This document shows, piece after piece, positions 29,625 to 37,443 of a DNA stretch of 53,576 nucleotides. Source of the DNA: Guptibacillus hwajinpoensis (GTDB lineage: Bacteria; Bacillota; Bacilli; Bacillales; Guptibacillaceae); contig NZ_SWFM01000011.1 in the NCBI RefSeq assembly GCF_005144865.1, positions 1 through 53,576 on the forward strand, written 5' to 3'. The notes below the pieces were generated by a model. That model had not been told where the DNA came from and ran no database searches. It worked only from the letters and a program-made list of their open reading frames with translations. Within the stretch, counting starts at the first letter, position 1. Every line of letters starts with the position of its first letter. The translations under genes were made by a program, and so were the position numbers.

Positions 29625-31082
29625 ATGACGGAAATTACAATTGTTGGTACTGGAGCGGGCGATTTAAGTCAGCTTTCTCTCGGAAGTTATCGAACGCTTC
29701 AGGCTGCAGAGAGAATTTTTGCAAGAACGCTTGACCATCCAGTATTAAGGGAATTAATTGAAGATGGGCTTTCAATGACAGGCTTCGATGCTATTTATGA
29801 AAATCAGGACTCCTTCGAGGATACGTATCGCGCTATTGTTGATCGTCTCTTTCAAGAAGCAGAGAAAGGCTCTTTGGTCTATGCAGTTCCAGGCCATCCT
29901 ATGATGGCTGAAGCTACAGTTCAGCTGTTATTAGATGAACAAGAAATGCATGGTATTGAAGTGAAAGTAGCTGGGGGGCAAAGTTTCCTAGATGCTCTCT
30001 TTACTGCAGTACGAATTGACCCAATTGAAGGTTGTCAGATCCTAGATGCGACTCGTTTTGCCAGATCTGAAGTTCAGGTGCGAAACCACCTGATCTTTGT
30101 ACAAGTCTATGATCAATTCACAGCTTCTAACGTCAAGCTTACGCTAATGGAGTTACTGCCTGATGACTATGAAGTAACGGTTCTTCAGGCTGCAGGGAGT
30201 CGTGATGAGAAAGTTGTGAAAGTACCGTTGTTTGAATTAGATCGTGCAATGGAAGTGAATAACCTTACTGCAGTGTATGTGCCACCTGTTCGAGACGAAA
30301 AGCTACTCTATCAAGATTTTGGGTGGTTAAGACAAGTAGTAGCAACATTACGTGCACCTGGTGGTTGCCCGTGGGATATGAAACAAACGCATGAATCACT
30401 TAAGAAATATCTTATTGAAGAATCATATGAAGTACTCGAGGCGATTGACGAGAAGGATGAGGATCACCTTGCAGAAGAGCTAGGTGATGTGTTGCTTCAG
30501 GTGTTACTGCATGCTCAAATCGGCGAAGATGATGGAATGTTTACAGTAGATGATGTTATTCAGAAGTTAAGTGACAAATTAATTCGTCGACATCCCCATG
30601 TCTTTGGAGATGAGAAGGTAGAAACAGCGGAAGAAGTTGCAGGACTATGGAACCGTGTGAAAGAGGAAGAAAAAGAAACCTCACCTTCTCAGTTTGATGC
30701 CGTTACAAAAGGCCTTCCAGGATTAATGCGGGCAAATGAACTACAGAAGGCTGCAGCAAAAGTAGGTTTTGACTGGGATGAAGTTGAGCCAATTTGGGGA
30801 AAAATTCAGGAAGAGCTGACTGAATTCAGAGAAGCAGTTCATGAGAAAACATTTGATGATCAAGAAGGTGAACTCGGGGATTTGATCTTTGCACTCGTAA
30901 ACCTAGCACGGTTTTATAAAATCGATCCAGAAGTTGCGGTTCATAGAACAAACCAAAAATTTATTGCTCGTTTTCAGCATATTGAGAAGAGGGTAAAGGA
31001 AAAAGGACTACAATTAGAGAATTTATCTCTTGAAGAGTTAGATCAATACTGGGAAGAAGCAAAGCGAAGAGGAATCAAGTAA
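29625..31082 (+). CDS. yabN: YabN: tetrapyrrole methylase-like domain fused to MazG pyrophosphohydrolase
   Basis: A 485-residue fusion. Residues about 1-220 form a tetrapyrrole (corrin/porphyrin) methylase fold (ITIVGTGAGDLSQLSLGSY, VYAVPGHPMMAE). Residues from about 245 hold MazG: the first copy has GCPWDMKQTHESLKKYLIEE and EELGDVLLQV metal-binding motifs, the second is near 385-470 (EELTEFREAV, EGELGDLIFALVN). MazG removes pyrophosphate from (d)NTPs and may clean up damaged nucleotides; the methylase domain's role is unknown. AAGGAG precedes the ATG. Confidence 0.94.
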   Translation: MTEITIVGTGAGDLSQLSLGSYRTLQAAERIFARTLDHPVLRELIEDGLSMTGFDAIYENQDSFEDTYRAIVDRLFQEAEKGSLVYAVPGHPMMAEATVQLLLDEQEMHGIEVKVAGGQSFLDALFTAVRIDPIEGCQILDATRFARSEVQVRNHLIFVQVYDQFTASNVKLTLMELLPDDYEVTVLQAAGSRDEKVVKVPLFELDRAMEVNNLTAVYVPPVRDEKLLYQDFGWLRQVVATLRAPGGCPWDMKQTHESLKKYLIEESYEVLEAIDEKDEDHLAEELGDVLLQVLLHAQIGEDDGMFTVDDVIQKLSDKLIRRHPHVFGDEKVETAEEVAGLWNRVKEEEKETSPSQFDAVTKGLPGLMRANELQKAAAKVGFDWDEVEPIWGKIQEELTEFREAVHEKTFDDQEGELGDLIFALVNLARFYKIDPEVAVHRTNQKFIARFQHIEKRVKEKGLQLENLSLEELDQYWEEAKRRGIK

Positions 31083-31097
31083 GGAGAGAAGAAAATT

Positions 31098-31358
31098 ATG
31101 AGATTAGATAAATTTCTTAAAGTTTCACGAATCATTAAGCGTCGTTCAATTGCTAAAGAAATATGCGATAAAGGACGAATCGAAGTGAACGGTAATAAAG
31201 CAAAAGCAGGTACAACGGTTAAGCCTGGAGATGAGCTAGTGATTTCTTTCGGTCATAAGAAAGTAACTGCTCGTGTCGATGAACTAAAGGAAACAACAAA
31301 AAAAGATGAAGCAGGTAACATGTTTACAATCGTAAAAGAAGAAGCAGCAGGCGAATAG
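31098..31358 (+). CDS. rqcP: S4-domain ribosome quality control protein RqcP (YabO)
   Basis: An 86-residue S4 RNA-binding protein (MRLDKFLKVSRIIKRRSIAKE, then GRIEVNGNKAKAGTTVKPGDEL). In B. subtilis RqcP stabilises P-site tRNA on the 50S subunit and works with RqcH to add alanine tails to stalled nascent chains; family members are also named HslR/Hsp15. AAGGAG lies upstream, 15 bases after yabN. A terminator ends the yabM-yabN-rqcP unit. Confidence 0.94.
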   Translation: MRLDKFLKVSRIIKRRSIAKEICDKGRIEVNGNKAKAGTTVKPGDELVISFGHKKVTARVDELKETTKKDEAGNMFTIVKEEAAGE

Positions 31359-31360
31359 AA

Positions 31361-31385
31361 AAAGACCCAATCGGGTCTTTTTTTG
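31361..31385 (+). terminator. Terminator after rqcP
   Basis: AAAGACCC/GGGTCTTT stem, 4-base loop, T run. Confidence 0.9.
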
Positions 31386-31475
31386 TTGCTCACAAATGAT
31401 TCTTTTAGGTATAAACCCCTCTCTTATTAGAATATAGATGCCCTACACAGCTTGTTCTAAATGCCTCATTCAGTT

Positions 31476-31483
31476 CATAGACT
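31476..31483 (+). promoter_or_regulatory. Sigma-E-like -10 for yabP
   Basis: CATAGACT fits the sigma-E -10 pattern CATANANT and lies 25 bases before the yabP start. The -35 region is a weak match. yabP and yabQ are sigma-E genes in B. subtilis. Confidence 0.4.
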
Positions 31484-31507
31484 TGTATCGAGAAGAGGAG
31501 GAGAGCG

Positions 31508-31816
31508 ATGGATAATTACTATGAGTATGGTTCATATGAGAAGTCTGCTAACACACCTGAACATGATCTTGTGATGAAATCTCGTAAATCGCTTGAAATT
31601 ACAGGAGTAAAGCATGTCGATAGCTTTGATAACGAAGAGTTTCTACTTGAAACCTCAATGGGTTTTCTTGCTATTAGAGGACAGCATTTAAAGATGAAGA
31701 ATTTAAATGTAGAGCAAGGGCGAGTATCAATTGAAGGTAAGATATTTGATCTCAGTTATCTTGATCATCACGAAGGGGAAAAAGCTAAAGGTTTCTTTAG
31801 CAAGTTGTTCAAATGA
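31508..31816 (+). CDS. yabP: Sporulation protein YabP
   Basis: A 102-residue YabP/YqfC-family protein; residues about 25-90 (RKSLEITGVKHVDSFDNEEF to RVSIEGKIFDLSYLD) form the conserved beta-rich domain. It is needed for sporulation in B. subtilis, where it acts with the membrane protein YabQ in the mother cell. AAGAGGAGGAGAG precedes the ATG. The stop overlaps the yabQ start by 4 bases. Confidence 0.93.
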   Translation: MDNYYEYGSYEKSANTPEHDLVMKSRKSLEITGVKHVDSFDNEEFLLETSMGFLAIRGQHLKMKNLNVEQGRVSIEGKIFDLSYLDHHEGEKAKGFFSKLFK

Positions 31817-32403
31817 CGCTGACGGTGCAATTTTATACAATGATCGCCATGGTGGCTATGGGGGTGTGGCTTGGTATAGCCATGGATACCTATAGCCGTT
31901 TTCTTCATCCACGCAAGAGCAAAAGTTTATGGCTCTACGGTAACGACATTGTATTTTGGCTCTTGCAAGGTCTTCTTATTTTCTATGTGCTGTACGAAGT
32001 AAACGAAGGGGCACTGCGATTCTATGTCTTTTTAGCGTTATTATGTGGATATGCAGCATATCGTGCTCTCTTTCAACAGTTATACCGTAATAGTCTAGAA
32101 CGAATTATTATAGTAGCAATTGGACTCTTTAATTTTGTTCGTTCACTATTTATACACCTTATCTATAAACCAATTCGGTTTATATTGAAACTTTTATTTA
32201 GCTTATGTATGATGATATTGAGTGTTGGGGCAACCATTTTTTGGTTTATATTTAAGCTCTTTTGGGTACCGTTTAAGTGGGTGATTTTACTGTTGTGGAA
32301 ACTAATTCCTCGATCCGTTCGCTCATCACTAATAAAAACAGCAGGATTTGCCGATAAAATAAAGAACTACATATACCATTGGTTATCTAAACTAAGAAAG
32401 TGA
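31813..32403 (+). CDS. yabQ: Spore cortex biosynthesis protein YabQ
   Basis: A 196-residue membrane protein with an N-terminal cluster of about four hydrophobic segments (roughly 5-25, 38-58, 65-85, 95-120), two more at about 122-165, and a basic C-terminus. YabQ localises to the outer forespore membrane in B. subtilis and is required for cortex formation. It is coupled to yabP (ATGA overlap), and divIC begins 11 bases after its stop. Confidence 0.92.
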   Translation: MTLTVQFYTMIAMVAMGVWLGIAMDTYSRFLHPRKSKSLWLYGNDIVFWLLQGLLIFYVLYEVNEGALRFYVFLALLCGYAAYRALFQQLYRNSLERIIIVAIGLFNFVRSLFIHLIYKPIRFILKLLFSLCMMILSVGATIFWFIFKLFWVPFKWVILLLWKLIPRSVRSSLIKTAGFADKIKNYIYHWLSKLRK

Positions 32404-32414
32404 GGAGGGAAAGC

Positions 32415-32798
32415 TTGGTTACTGCGAATAAACACAAGCCTAAAGTGACAGAAGTTCATTCAGAATATCATCAGGAGAAACAGCTTCAGGACAAAGTTAG
32501 AGAACGTAGACGGAGAGGTTTAGTTCGACGTCTCACTGCATTCGCGGCAGCCGCTTTAGCCATAGCTATTCTATTTATCTCCGTATTCACTTCACAGGCA
32601 TCAACGATCGAAGAAAAGAATCTACAGCAAAAGCAGGCTGAAGAAGAATTGGTACGTCTTAAGGAACAAGAAAATTATCTAACGGAAGAGATTGAGAAAC
32701 TTAATAATCTTGATTATATCGGTGAACTGGCAAGAAGAGACTACTTTATGTCAAAACCCGGAGAGACGATCTTTAAGCTTCCTTCTTCCTCAAATTGA
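32415..32798 (+). CDS. divIC: Cell-division protein DivIC (FtsB-like)
   Basis: A 127-residue bitopic septum protein: basic cytoplasmic N-terminus (about 1-40), one membrane helix (about 43-63), then a leucine-zipper coiled coil rich in Glu/Lys/Gln (about 67-100). It forms a complex with FtsL and DivIB and supports septal synthesis. The TTG start at 32415 is preferred because GAGGAGGGA lies just upstream; the GTG at 32400 contains that site. It shares a transcript with yabP-yabQ or reads from upstream; the yabR promoter -35 overlaps its stop. Confidence 0.93.
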   Translation: MVTANKHKPKVTEVHSEYHQEKQLQDKVRERRRRGLVRRLTAFAAAALAIAILFISVFTSQASTIEEKNLQQKQAEEELVRLKEQENYLTEEIEKLNNLDYIGELARRDYFMSKPGETIFKLPSSSN

Positions 32799-32824
32799 CA
32801 CGTTGTTTTTTCAAGGGGTATAAT
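32795..32824 (+). promoter_or_regulatory. Sigma-A promoter of yabR
   Basis: TTGACA (32795-32800), 18-bp spacer, TATAAT (32819-32824); consensus hexamers, the -35 overlapping the divIC stop codon. Confidence 0.85.
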
Positions 32825-32872
32825 TAACGTACGACTGATCTTTTAAAGATTCTAAGGAGGAGCTTTTTTTAC

Positions 32873-33355
32873 ATGGCAATCGAAGTAGGCAGCAAGTTAC
32901 AGGGAAAGGTAACAGGTATTACAAATTTTGGCGCGTTTGTTGAACTGCCAGATGGCAAAACAGGTCTCGTTCACATTAGTGAAGTTGCGGACAACTATGT
33001 CAAGGACATTAATGATTTTCTAAAAGTTGGCGATCAGGTTGAAGTAAAGGTCATCCAGGTTGAAAACGACGGTAAGATTGGTTTATCAATCAAGAAAGCA
33101 AAAGATCGACCTGCTTCTGAACGTCCTCAAGGACGTCCACAAGGACGCCCACAAGGCGGAGGCCGACCTCAAGGAGGCGGCGGAAGACCTGGTGGCGGTG
33201 GTTTTAAAGGTAAGCCTCGCGGAGGTGGACGTCCTCCAGTAGAGTCATTTGAGGATAAAATGAGCAAATTTCTTAAAGACAGTGAAGACCGTCTTTCAAC
33301 TTTAAAGAAACAAACTGAGTCAAAACGAGGAGGTCGTGGCGCACGTCGCGGCTAG
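32873..33355 (+). CDS. yabR: S1-domain RNA-binding protein YabR with RG-rich tail
   Basis: A 160-residue protein: one S1 RNA-binding OB-fold (about 1-75, VGSKLQGKVTGITNFGAFVEL, GLVHISEVADNYVKD), a low-complexity arginine/glycine/proline/glutamine region with RPQG and GGGRP repeats (about 82-121), then a C-terminal helix-forming segment and RGGRGARRG. The S1 domain resembles the C-terminal domain of PNPase. The RG-rich tail is longer and more repetitive than I recall for B. subtilis YabR (128 residues). A consensus promoter predicts high expression. AAGGAGGAG is upstream. Confidence 0.93.
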   Translation: MAIEVGSKLQGKVTGITNFGAFVELPDGKTGLVHISEVADNYVKDINDFLKVGDQVEVKVIQVENDGKIGLSIKKAKDRPASERPQGRPQGRPQGGGRPQGGGGRPGGGGFKGKPRGGGRPPVESFEDKMSKFLKDSEDRLSTLKKQTESKRGGRGARRG

Positions 33356-33385
33356 AGCTTGTTGTCTACTAAATCATATTTTATA

Positions 33386-33421
33386 AACAAACGAGGCATG
33401 CGATTGCATGCCTCGTTTGTT
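33386..33421 (+). terminator. Perfect 16-bp hairpin after yabR
   Basis: AACAAACGAGGCATGC and its exact complement with a 4-base loop. Little T run follows, but the stem is strong and well placed for termination. Confidence 0.8.
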
Positions 33422-33482
33422 ATTACTATTAGGTTCACAACTTAAAAAATTAAAGCAAACATTAAAAACTATTAAAAATAAG

Positions 33483-33511
33483 TTGACACAAACTTTTCTG
33501 CAATGTATTAT
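33483..33511 (+). promoter_or_regulatory. Promoter of the tRNA-Met/tRNA-Glu operon
   Basis: TTGACA (33483-33488), 17-bp spacer, TATTAT (33506-33511). The spacer begins CAAACTT, like that of the rRNA promoter at 53386-53415. Confidence 0.82.
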
Positions 33512-33543
33512 ATATCTTGTGCTTAAGAAAGCAACAGTCATAT

Positions 33544-33620
33544 GGCGGTGTAGCTCAGCTGGCTAGAGCGTACGGTTCATACCCGTGAGGTCGGGGGTTC
33601 GATCCCCTCCGCCGCTACCA
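33544..33620 (+). tRNA. tRNA-Met (CAT)
   Basis: 77-base cloverleaf with encoded CCA end; anticodon loop TTCATAC, T-loop GGTTCGATC. The anticodon stem lacks the three consecutive G-C pairs of initiator tRNA, so it is elongator type. Same position as trnSL-Met in B. subtilis. Confidence 0.97.
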
Positions 33621-33632
33621 TATTTATTGTCT

Positions 33633-33707
33633 GGCCCGTTGGTCAAGTGGTTAAGACACCGCCCTTTCACGGCGGTATCACGGGTTCGAATCCCGTACGG
33701 GTCACCA
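33633..33707 (+). tRNA. tRNA-Glu (TTC)
   Basis: 75-base cloverleaf with encoded CCA; anticodon loop CTTTCAC, anticodon stem CCGCC/GGCGG. It follows tRNA-Met after 12 bases and is surely co-transcribed. Confidence 0.97.
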
Positions 33708-33754
33708 CTATTACTTAATACTAATGATAAATTCATAAATACATAGTTTGATAA

Positions 33755-33792
33755 AAATCCCTGCATTTAATAAAAATGCAGGGATTTTTTTA
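33755..33792 (+). terminator. Terminator after the tRNA genes
   Basis: AAATCCCTGCATTT and its complement, 5-base loop, T run. Confidence 0.9.
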
Positions 33793-33848
33793 TGTATGCA
33801 TTGTGGGTGGATAAGAAGAACGTTTGTCCAGGTTAGAACACCAATTGT

Positions 33849-33868
33849 ATAACTAATATGTTAGTTAT
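33849..33868. repeat. 20-bp perfect inverted repeat in the tRNA-spoIIE gap
   Basis: ATAACTAA-TATG-TTAGTTAT followed by TTTCTTTTTTAT. It could be a weak terminator or an operator. The 469-base gap otherwise shows only the tRNA terminator, a one-mismatch Spo0A box (TTCGACC, 33890-33896) and the spoIIE promoter. Confidence 0.55.
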
Positions 33869-34078
33869 TTTCTTTTTTATCTGTAACATTTCGACCTTTT
33901 TATTTCCAGTTGACATGACACTTAAAAAATAGAGTAAACCTAACTATCCCTATACTCATGCTTGTTTACACGTGTTTTTTGATCTTCCAGTTGTTTACAG
34001 ATTTCTCATGTATCTACAACTGATTGACAAGCTTCAGGGAAAGAAGTCGAGAAGTTTATCCTATGCTTGTGCTTTTTT

Positions 34079-34111
34079 TTGACAAAAAGCGAATATAGCC
34101 TGTGCTTTAAT
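34079..34111 (+). promoter_or_regulatory. Possible Spo0A-dependent promoter of spoIIE
   Basis: TTGACA at 34079-34084 and TTTAAT at 34106-34111 with an unusually long 21-bp spacer, as at B. subtilis spoIIE, where Spo0A~P lets sigma-A use the over-spaced promoter. Imperfect Spo0A-like sequences lie upstream (TTGACAAG near 34024, AGTCGAGAA near 34045). Confidence 0.5.
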
Positions 34112-34176
34112 ATATAACACAAACTGCTTAAAGCAGATCGGTGATTAAAATAGAATGAAAGAAAGCAGGTGGGGGA

Positions 34177-36636
34177 ATGCAAAGCGAGTTAGTAATGGAA
34201 AGGTCAAGATCCAGAATGGGGAAGTGGGTACAGGGGATAAAAGCCAAGTTGGAAATTATTTTTTTTCAACGAGGACTTTTGCTATTTGTAATTGGATTCC
34301 TGCTAGGACGAGCTGTTATTCTCACACAAGTGACGCCTTTTGCGATTCCTTTCTTTGGAGCCGTGTTCTTCTTGAAGCGTGAACGTGCGCCGATGATTAT
34401 GATCGCTTTACTTGCTGGTGCGGTTTCCACTTCTAATCTTTATAATACAGCGTTCATTATGCTCGGTATTCTTGTTTTCCTGATTATCAATCGATTCGTT
34501 AAGTTATCTTCTCTGTCACTTGTAAAGACACTACCTATCCTTGTTTTTGCAACAAGCTTGCTAGGAAGGTTAATCTTAAGTTTAATCACAGAACGATCAC
34601 TTATGAATACAAACTGGATATTAGCAGCAGTAGAAGGTGCACTAGGAATGATCTTAACCATTATCTTTATTCAGAGTATACCTGTCCTTTCTATGAAAAA
34701 AAGATCTATGGCTCTTAAAAATGAAGAAATCATTAGTTTTATTATTCTCCTCGCGACAATGTTAACAGGAACAATTGGTTGGGTCGTTTATGGATTTTCT
34801 ATTGAAAATATTTTATCGCGGTATCTTGTTCTTATTTTTGCGTATGTAGGTGGAGCGGCTATTGGTTCGACCGTTGGGGTTGTTACTGGCTTAATTCTTG
34901 CTCTTGCGAACGTTGCCAGTCTCTATCAGATGAGTATGCTTGCTTTTTCAGGGTTACTAGGTGGGTTATTGAAGGATGGGAGAAAAGTAGGTGTCGGCAT
35001 GGGATTACTGATCGGCACCTTGTTAATTGCGCTCTATGGAAGCGGTCCTGAATTTCTGTATCCTAATCTGATGGAGTCTGCTATCGCGGTTCTATTGTTT
35101 TTTTGTACACCTTCTCGTATTACATCACAACTTTCAAAATATATACCTGGGACTGTTGAACATACTAATGAACAGCAACAATACCTCAGGAAGGTTCGTG
35201 ATGTGACAGCAAATCGAGTCGAACAATTCTCGAACTTGTTTCAAGCCCTTTCGAGTAGCTTTACGGATGTCGATGTTCAGCAGGATGATCAAAGCGAAAG
35301 AGAAGTCGACTATTTTCTAAGTCATGTTACAGAAAAAACCTGTCAGAACTGTTTTAAGAAAGAAACGTGTTGGGCAAAGAATTTTGATAAAACATATGAG
35401 TATATGACCGGAATTATGCATGAACTTGAACAAACAACAGAATTAAAGAATTATAGTTTGAAAAGAGATTTTGATCAACATTGTATTAAGGCAAATAAAG
35501 TTATAGATATCATTGGAAAGGAGATGAGTCATTACCACGCTAACCGTATGTTAAAGAAACAGGTCCGTGAAAGCAGAAAGATTGTAGCAGACCAGTTACG
35601 AGGCGTATCGCACGTTATGGGTGACTTTGCGAAGGAAATACAAAAAGAGCGTGATAATCTCCATCAGCAGGAAGAACAAATTATGGATGCGATTCAAAGT
35701 ATGGGGCTTGAAGTTGGACAAGTTGAAATCTATAGCCTTGAAGAGGGAAATGTTGATGTTGAAATGAAAATCCCAGCGTGTGGAGGTCGCGGTGAGGGAG
35801 AAAAGGTCATTGCCCCAATGTTATCAGACATTCTAAAAGAAAATATAGTTGTGAAAAAAGAAGTGTGTGCGGAACACGAGCATGAAACATGTCATCTTTA
35901 TTTTGGATCAGCGAGAGACTTTATTGTGGAAACGGGTGTTGCGAATGCTGCGAAAGGAGGGGCTTGGATATCAGGGGATAGTCATTCGACGATTGAACTT
36001 GGTGCTGGGAAATATGCTATTGCCATAAGTGATGGAATGGGGAACGGAGAGCGGGCGCACCAAGAGAGTACAGAAACGATTCAACTGCTCCAGAAAATTC
36101 TTCATTCGGGCATAGATGAAACCGTTGCCATTAAATCGGTCAATTCGGTTCTGTCCCTTCGTAACACGGACGAAATCTTTTCAACACTTGATCTTGCCAT
36201 GATTGACCTACAGGATGCATCAGCTAAATTCCTTAAAATTGGTTCGATTCCTAGCTTCATCAAACGCGGAGATCGAGTCATGATGATCGAATCAGCTAAT
36301 CTACCAATGGGAATCATACCTGAATTCGATGTAGAGGTCGTTAGTGAACAGTTGAAAGCTGGAGATCTATTAATTATGATGAGCGATGGGATTTATGAAG
36401 GTGTGAAAAACATCGAGAATCCTGAGTTCTGGATGAAACGCAAAATAAGAGAACTTGCTACGGATAAACCGCAGGAAATAGCTGATTTGATAATGGAAGA
36501 AGTGATTCGAACAGAGTATGGAAGAATTGATGATGATATGACTATAGTCGTAGCTCGGGTCAAGAGGAACATCCCGAAATGGTCAACCATTCCAATCTAT
36601 TCGGCACCTTCATTCAGAAAGAAAAAAGCACAATAG
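34177..36636 (+). CDS. spoIIE: Stage II sporulation protein E (SpoIIE phosphatase)
   Basis: A PP2C-family serine phosphatase that dephosphorylates SpoIIAA to release sigma-F in the forespore, and binds FtsZ at the polar septum. The 819-residue protein has about ten membrane helices (roughly 25-310), a regulatory linker region with a CQNC...KETC cysteine cluster near 387-396, and a C-terminal PP2C domain with metal-binding aspartates at DGMGNG (about 619) and MMSDGIYEG (about 736), ending with DDDMTIVV. AGGTGGGGG lies before the ATG. A 21-bp-spaced promoter suggests Spo0A control. No terminator before yabS. Confidence 0.97.
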   Translation: MQSELVMERSRSRMGKWVQGIKAKLEIIFFQRGLLLFVIGFLLGRAVILTQVTPFAIPFFGAVFFLKRERAPMIMIALLAGAVSTSNLYNTAFIMLGILVFLIINRFVKLSSLSLVKTLPILVFATSLLGRLILSLITERSLMNTNWILAAVEGALGMILTIIFIQSIPVLSMKKRSMALKNEEIISFIILLATMLTGTIGWVVYGFSIENILSRYLVLIFAYVGGAAIGSTVGVVTGLILALANVASLYQMSMLAFSGLLGGLLKDGRKVGVGMGLLIGTLLIALYGSGPEFLYPNLMESAIAVLLFFCTPSRITSQLSKYIPGTVEHTNEQQQYLRKVRDVTANRVEQFSNLFQALSSSFTDVDVQQDDQSEREVDYFLSHVTEKTCQNCFKKETCWAKNFDKTYEYMTGIMHELEQTTELKNYSLKRDFDQHCIKANKVIDIIGKEMSHYHANRMLKKQVRESRKIVADQLRGVSHVMGDFAKEIQKERDNLHQQEEQIMDAIQSMGLEVGQVEIYSLEEGNVDVEMKIPACGGRGEGEKVIAPMLSDILKENIVVKKEVCAEHEHETCHLYFGSARDFIVETGVANAAKGGAWISGDSHSTIELGAGKYAIAISDGMGNGERAHQESTETIQLLQKILHSGIDETVAIKSVNSVLSLRNTDEIFSTLDLAMIDLQDASAKFLKIGSIPSFIKRGDRVMMIESANLPMGIIPEFDVEVVSEQLKAGDLLIMMSDGIYEGVKNIENPEFWMKRKIRELATDKPQEIADLIMEEVIRTEYGRIDDDMTIVVARVKRNIPKWSTIPIYSAPSFRKKKAQ

Positions 36637-36661
36637 GATGAAACTGAATCATGTATAAACT

Positions 36662-36703
36662 CTCCTCCTGAGGGCGATGCTTGTAACAGCAAAAAAGGAG
36701 GAG
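36662..36703 (+). promoter_or_regulatory. Anti-Shine-Dalgarno stem before yabS
   Basis: CTCCTCCT (36662-36669) is fully complementary to AGGAGGAG (36696-36703), the ribosome site of yabS, across a 26-base loop. Folding would hide the whole site. Confidence 0.55.
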
Positions 36704-36708
36704 TCGAG

Positions 36709-37443
36709 ATGAAGAAAGGAACACTTAGACAGATTCTACTAATAACAGACGGATGTTCTAACCAGGGGGAAGATCCGGTTGCAATGGCGGCTCTTGCAAG
36801 AGAGCATGGGATGACAGTAAATGTTATTGGTGTGCTTGATGAAAACGAGCGGACTGACAGCGGACTAAAGGAAATTGAGAATATTGCTTTATCTGGAGGG
36901 GGCATCCACCAGCTAGTTTATGCTCGACAATTGTCGCATACGGTTCAGATGGTTACACGTAAAGCGATGACTCAGACTATCCAAGGATTTATTCATAAAG
37001 AATTACAATCTATTCTAGGTGCTGAAAAAGAGATAGAAGATTTACCGCCTGATAAGCGTGGGCAGGTGGTAGAAGTGGTAGATGAACTGGGGGAAACGAT
37101 GGATCTTGAAGTATTAATTATGATTGATACGAGTGCGAGCATGCAGCATAAACTTCCAACGGTAGAGGATGCCCTTCTAGACCTTTCCATTAGTCTTCAC
37201 TCAAGAATTGGACAAAATGAATATGCATTATATGCATTTCCCGGGAAAAGAAAGCAAGTCGAACAACTGATGAATTGGACACCTCAAATGAAAGATATTC
37301 ATACGATTTTTCCGAAGCTTAGTTCAGGAGGTATTACACCAACAGGTCCTGCACTTAAGGAAGCGATTGAAGCCTATCAGAAAAAACGTTCAAAGAGAGG
37401 ACTGCTAGAAGATGGCGGCTACTTCGAAGAATCAGGCAGCTAA
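36709..37443 (+). CDS. yabS: von Willebrand factor A-domain protein YabS
   Basis: A 244-residue protein with a VWA fold. LLITDGCSNQGEDP near residue 10-23 belongs to an N-terminal Rossmann-like part, and LEVLIMIDTSASMQ near 133-146 carries a MIDAS-like D-x-S-x-S. The role is unknown; in B. subtilis it lies between spoIIE and the sporulation kinase gene yabT, and YabS and YabT are expressed together in sporulating cells. Its 3' end overlaps yabT by 32 bases. The ribosome site is strong but may be masked by an upstream complement. Confidence 0.9.
   Translation: MKKGTLRQILLITDGCSNQGEDPVAMAALAREHGMTVNVIGVLDENERTDSGLKEIENIALSGGGIHQLVYARQLSHTVQMVTRKAMTQTIQGFIHKELQSILGAEKEIEDLPPDKRGQVVEVVDELGETMDLEVLIMIDTSASMQHKLPTVEDALLDLSISLHSRIGQNEYALYAFPGKRKQVEQLMNWTPQMKDIHTIFPKLSSGGITPTGPALKEAIEAYQKKRSKRGLLEDGGYFEESGS

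Noticed and set aside
33563..33766. 67-codon minus-strand ORF over the tRNA genes
   Set aside because: It is the antisense of tRNA-Met and tRNA-Glu, a familiar artefact that is often wrongly annotated as a protein.
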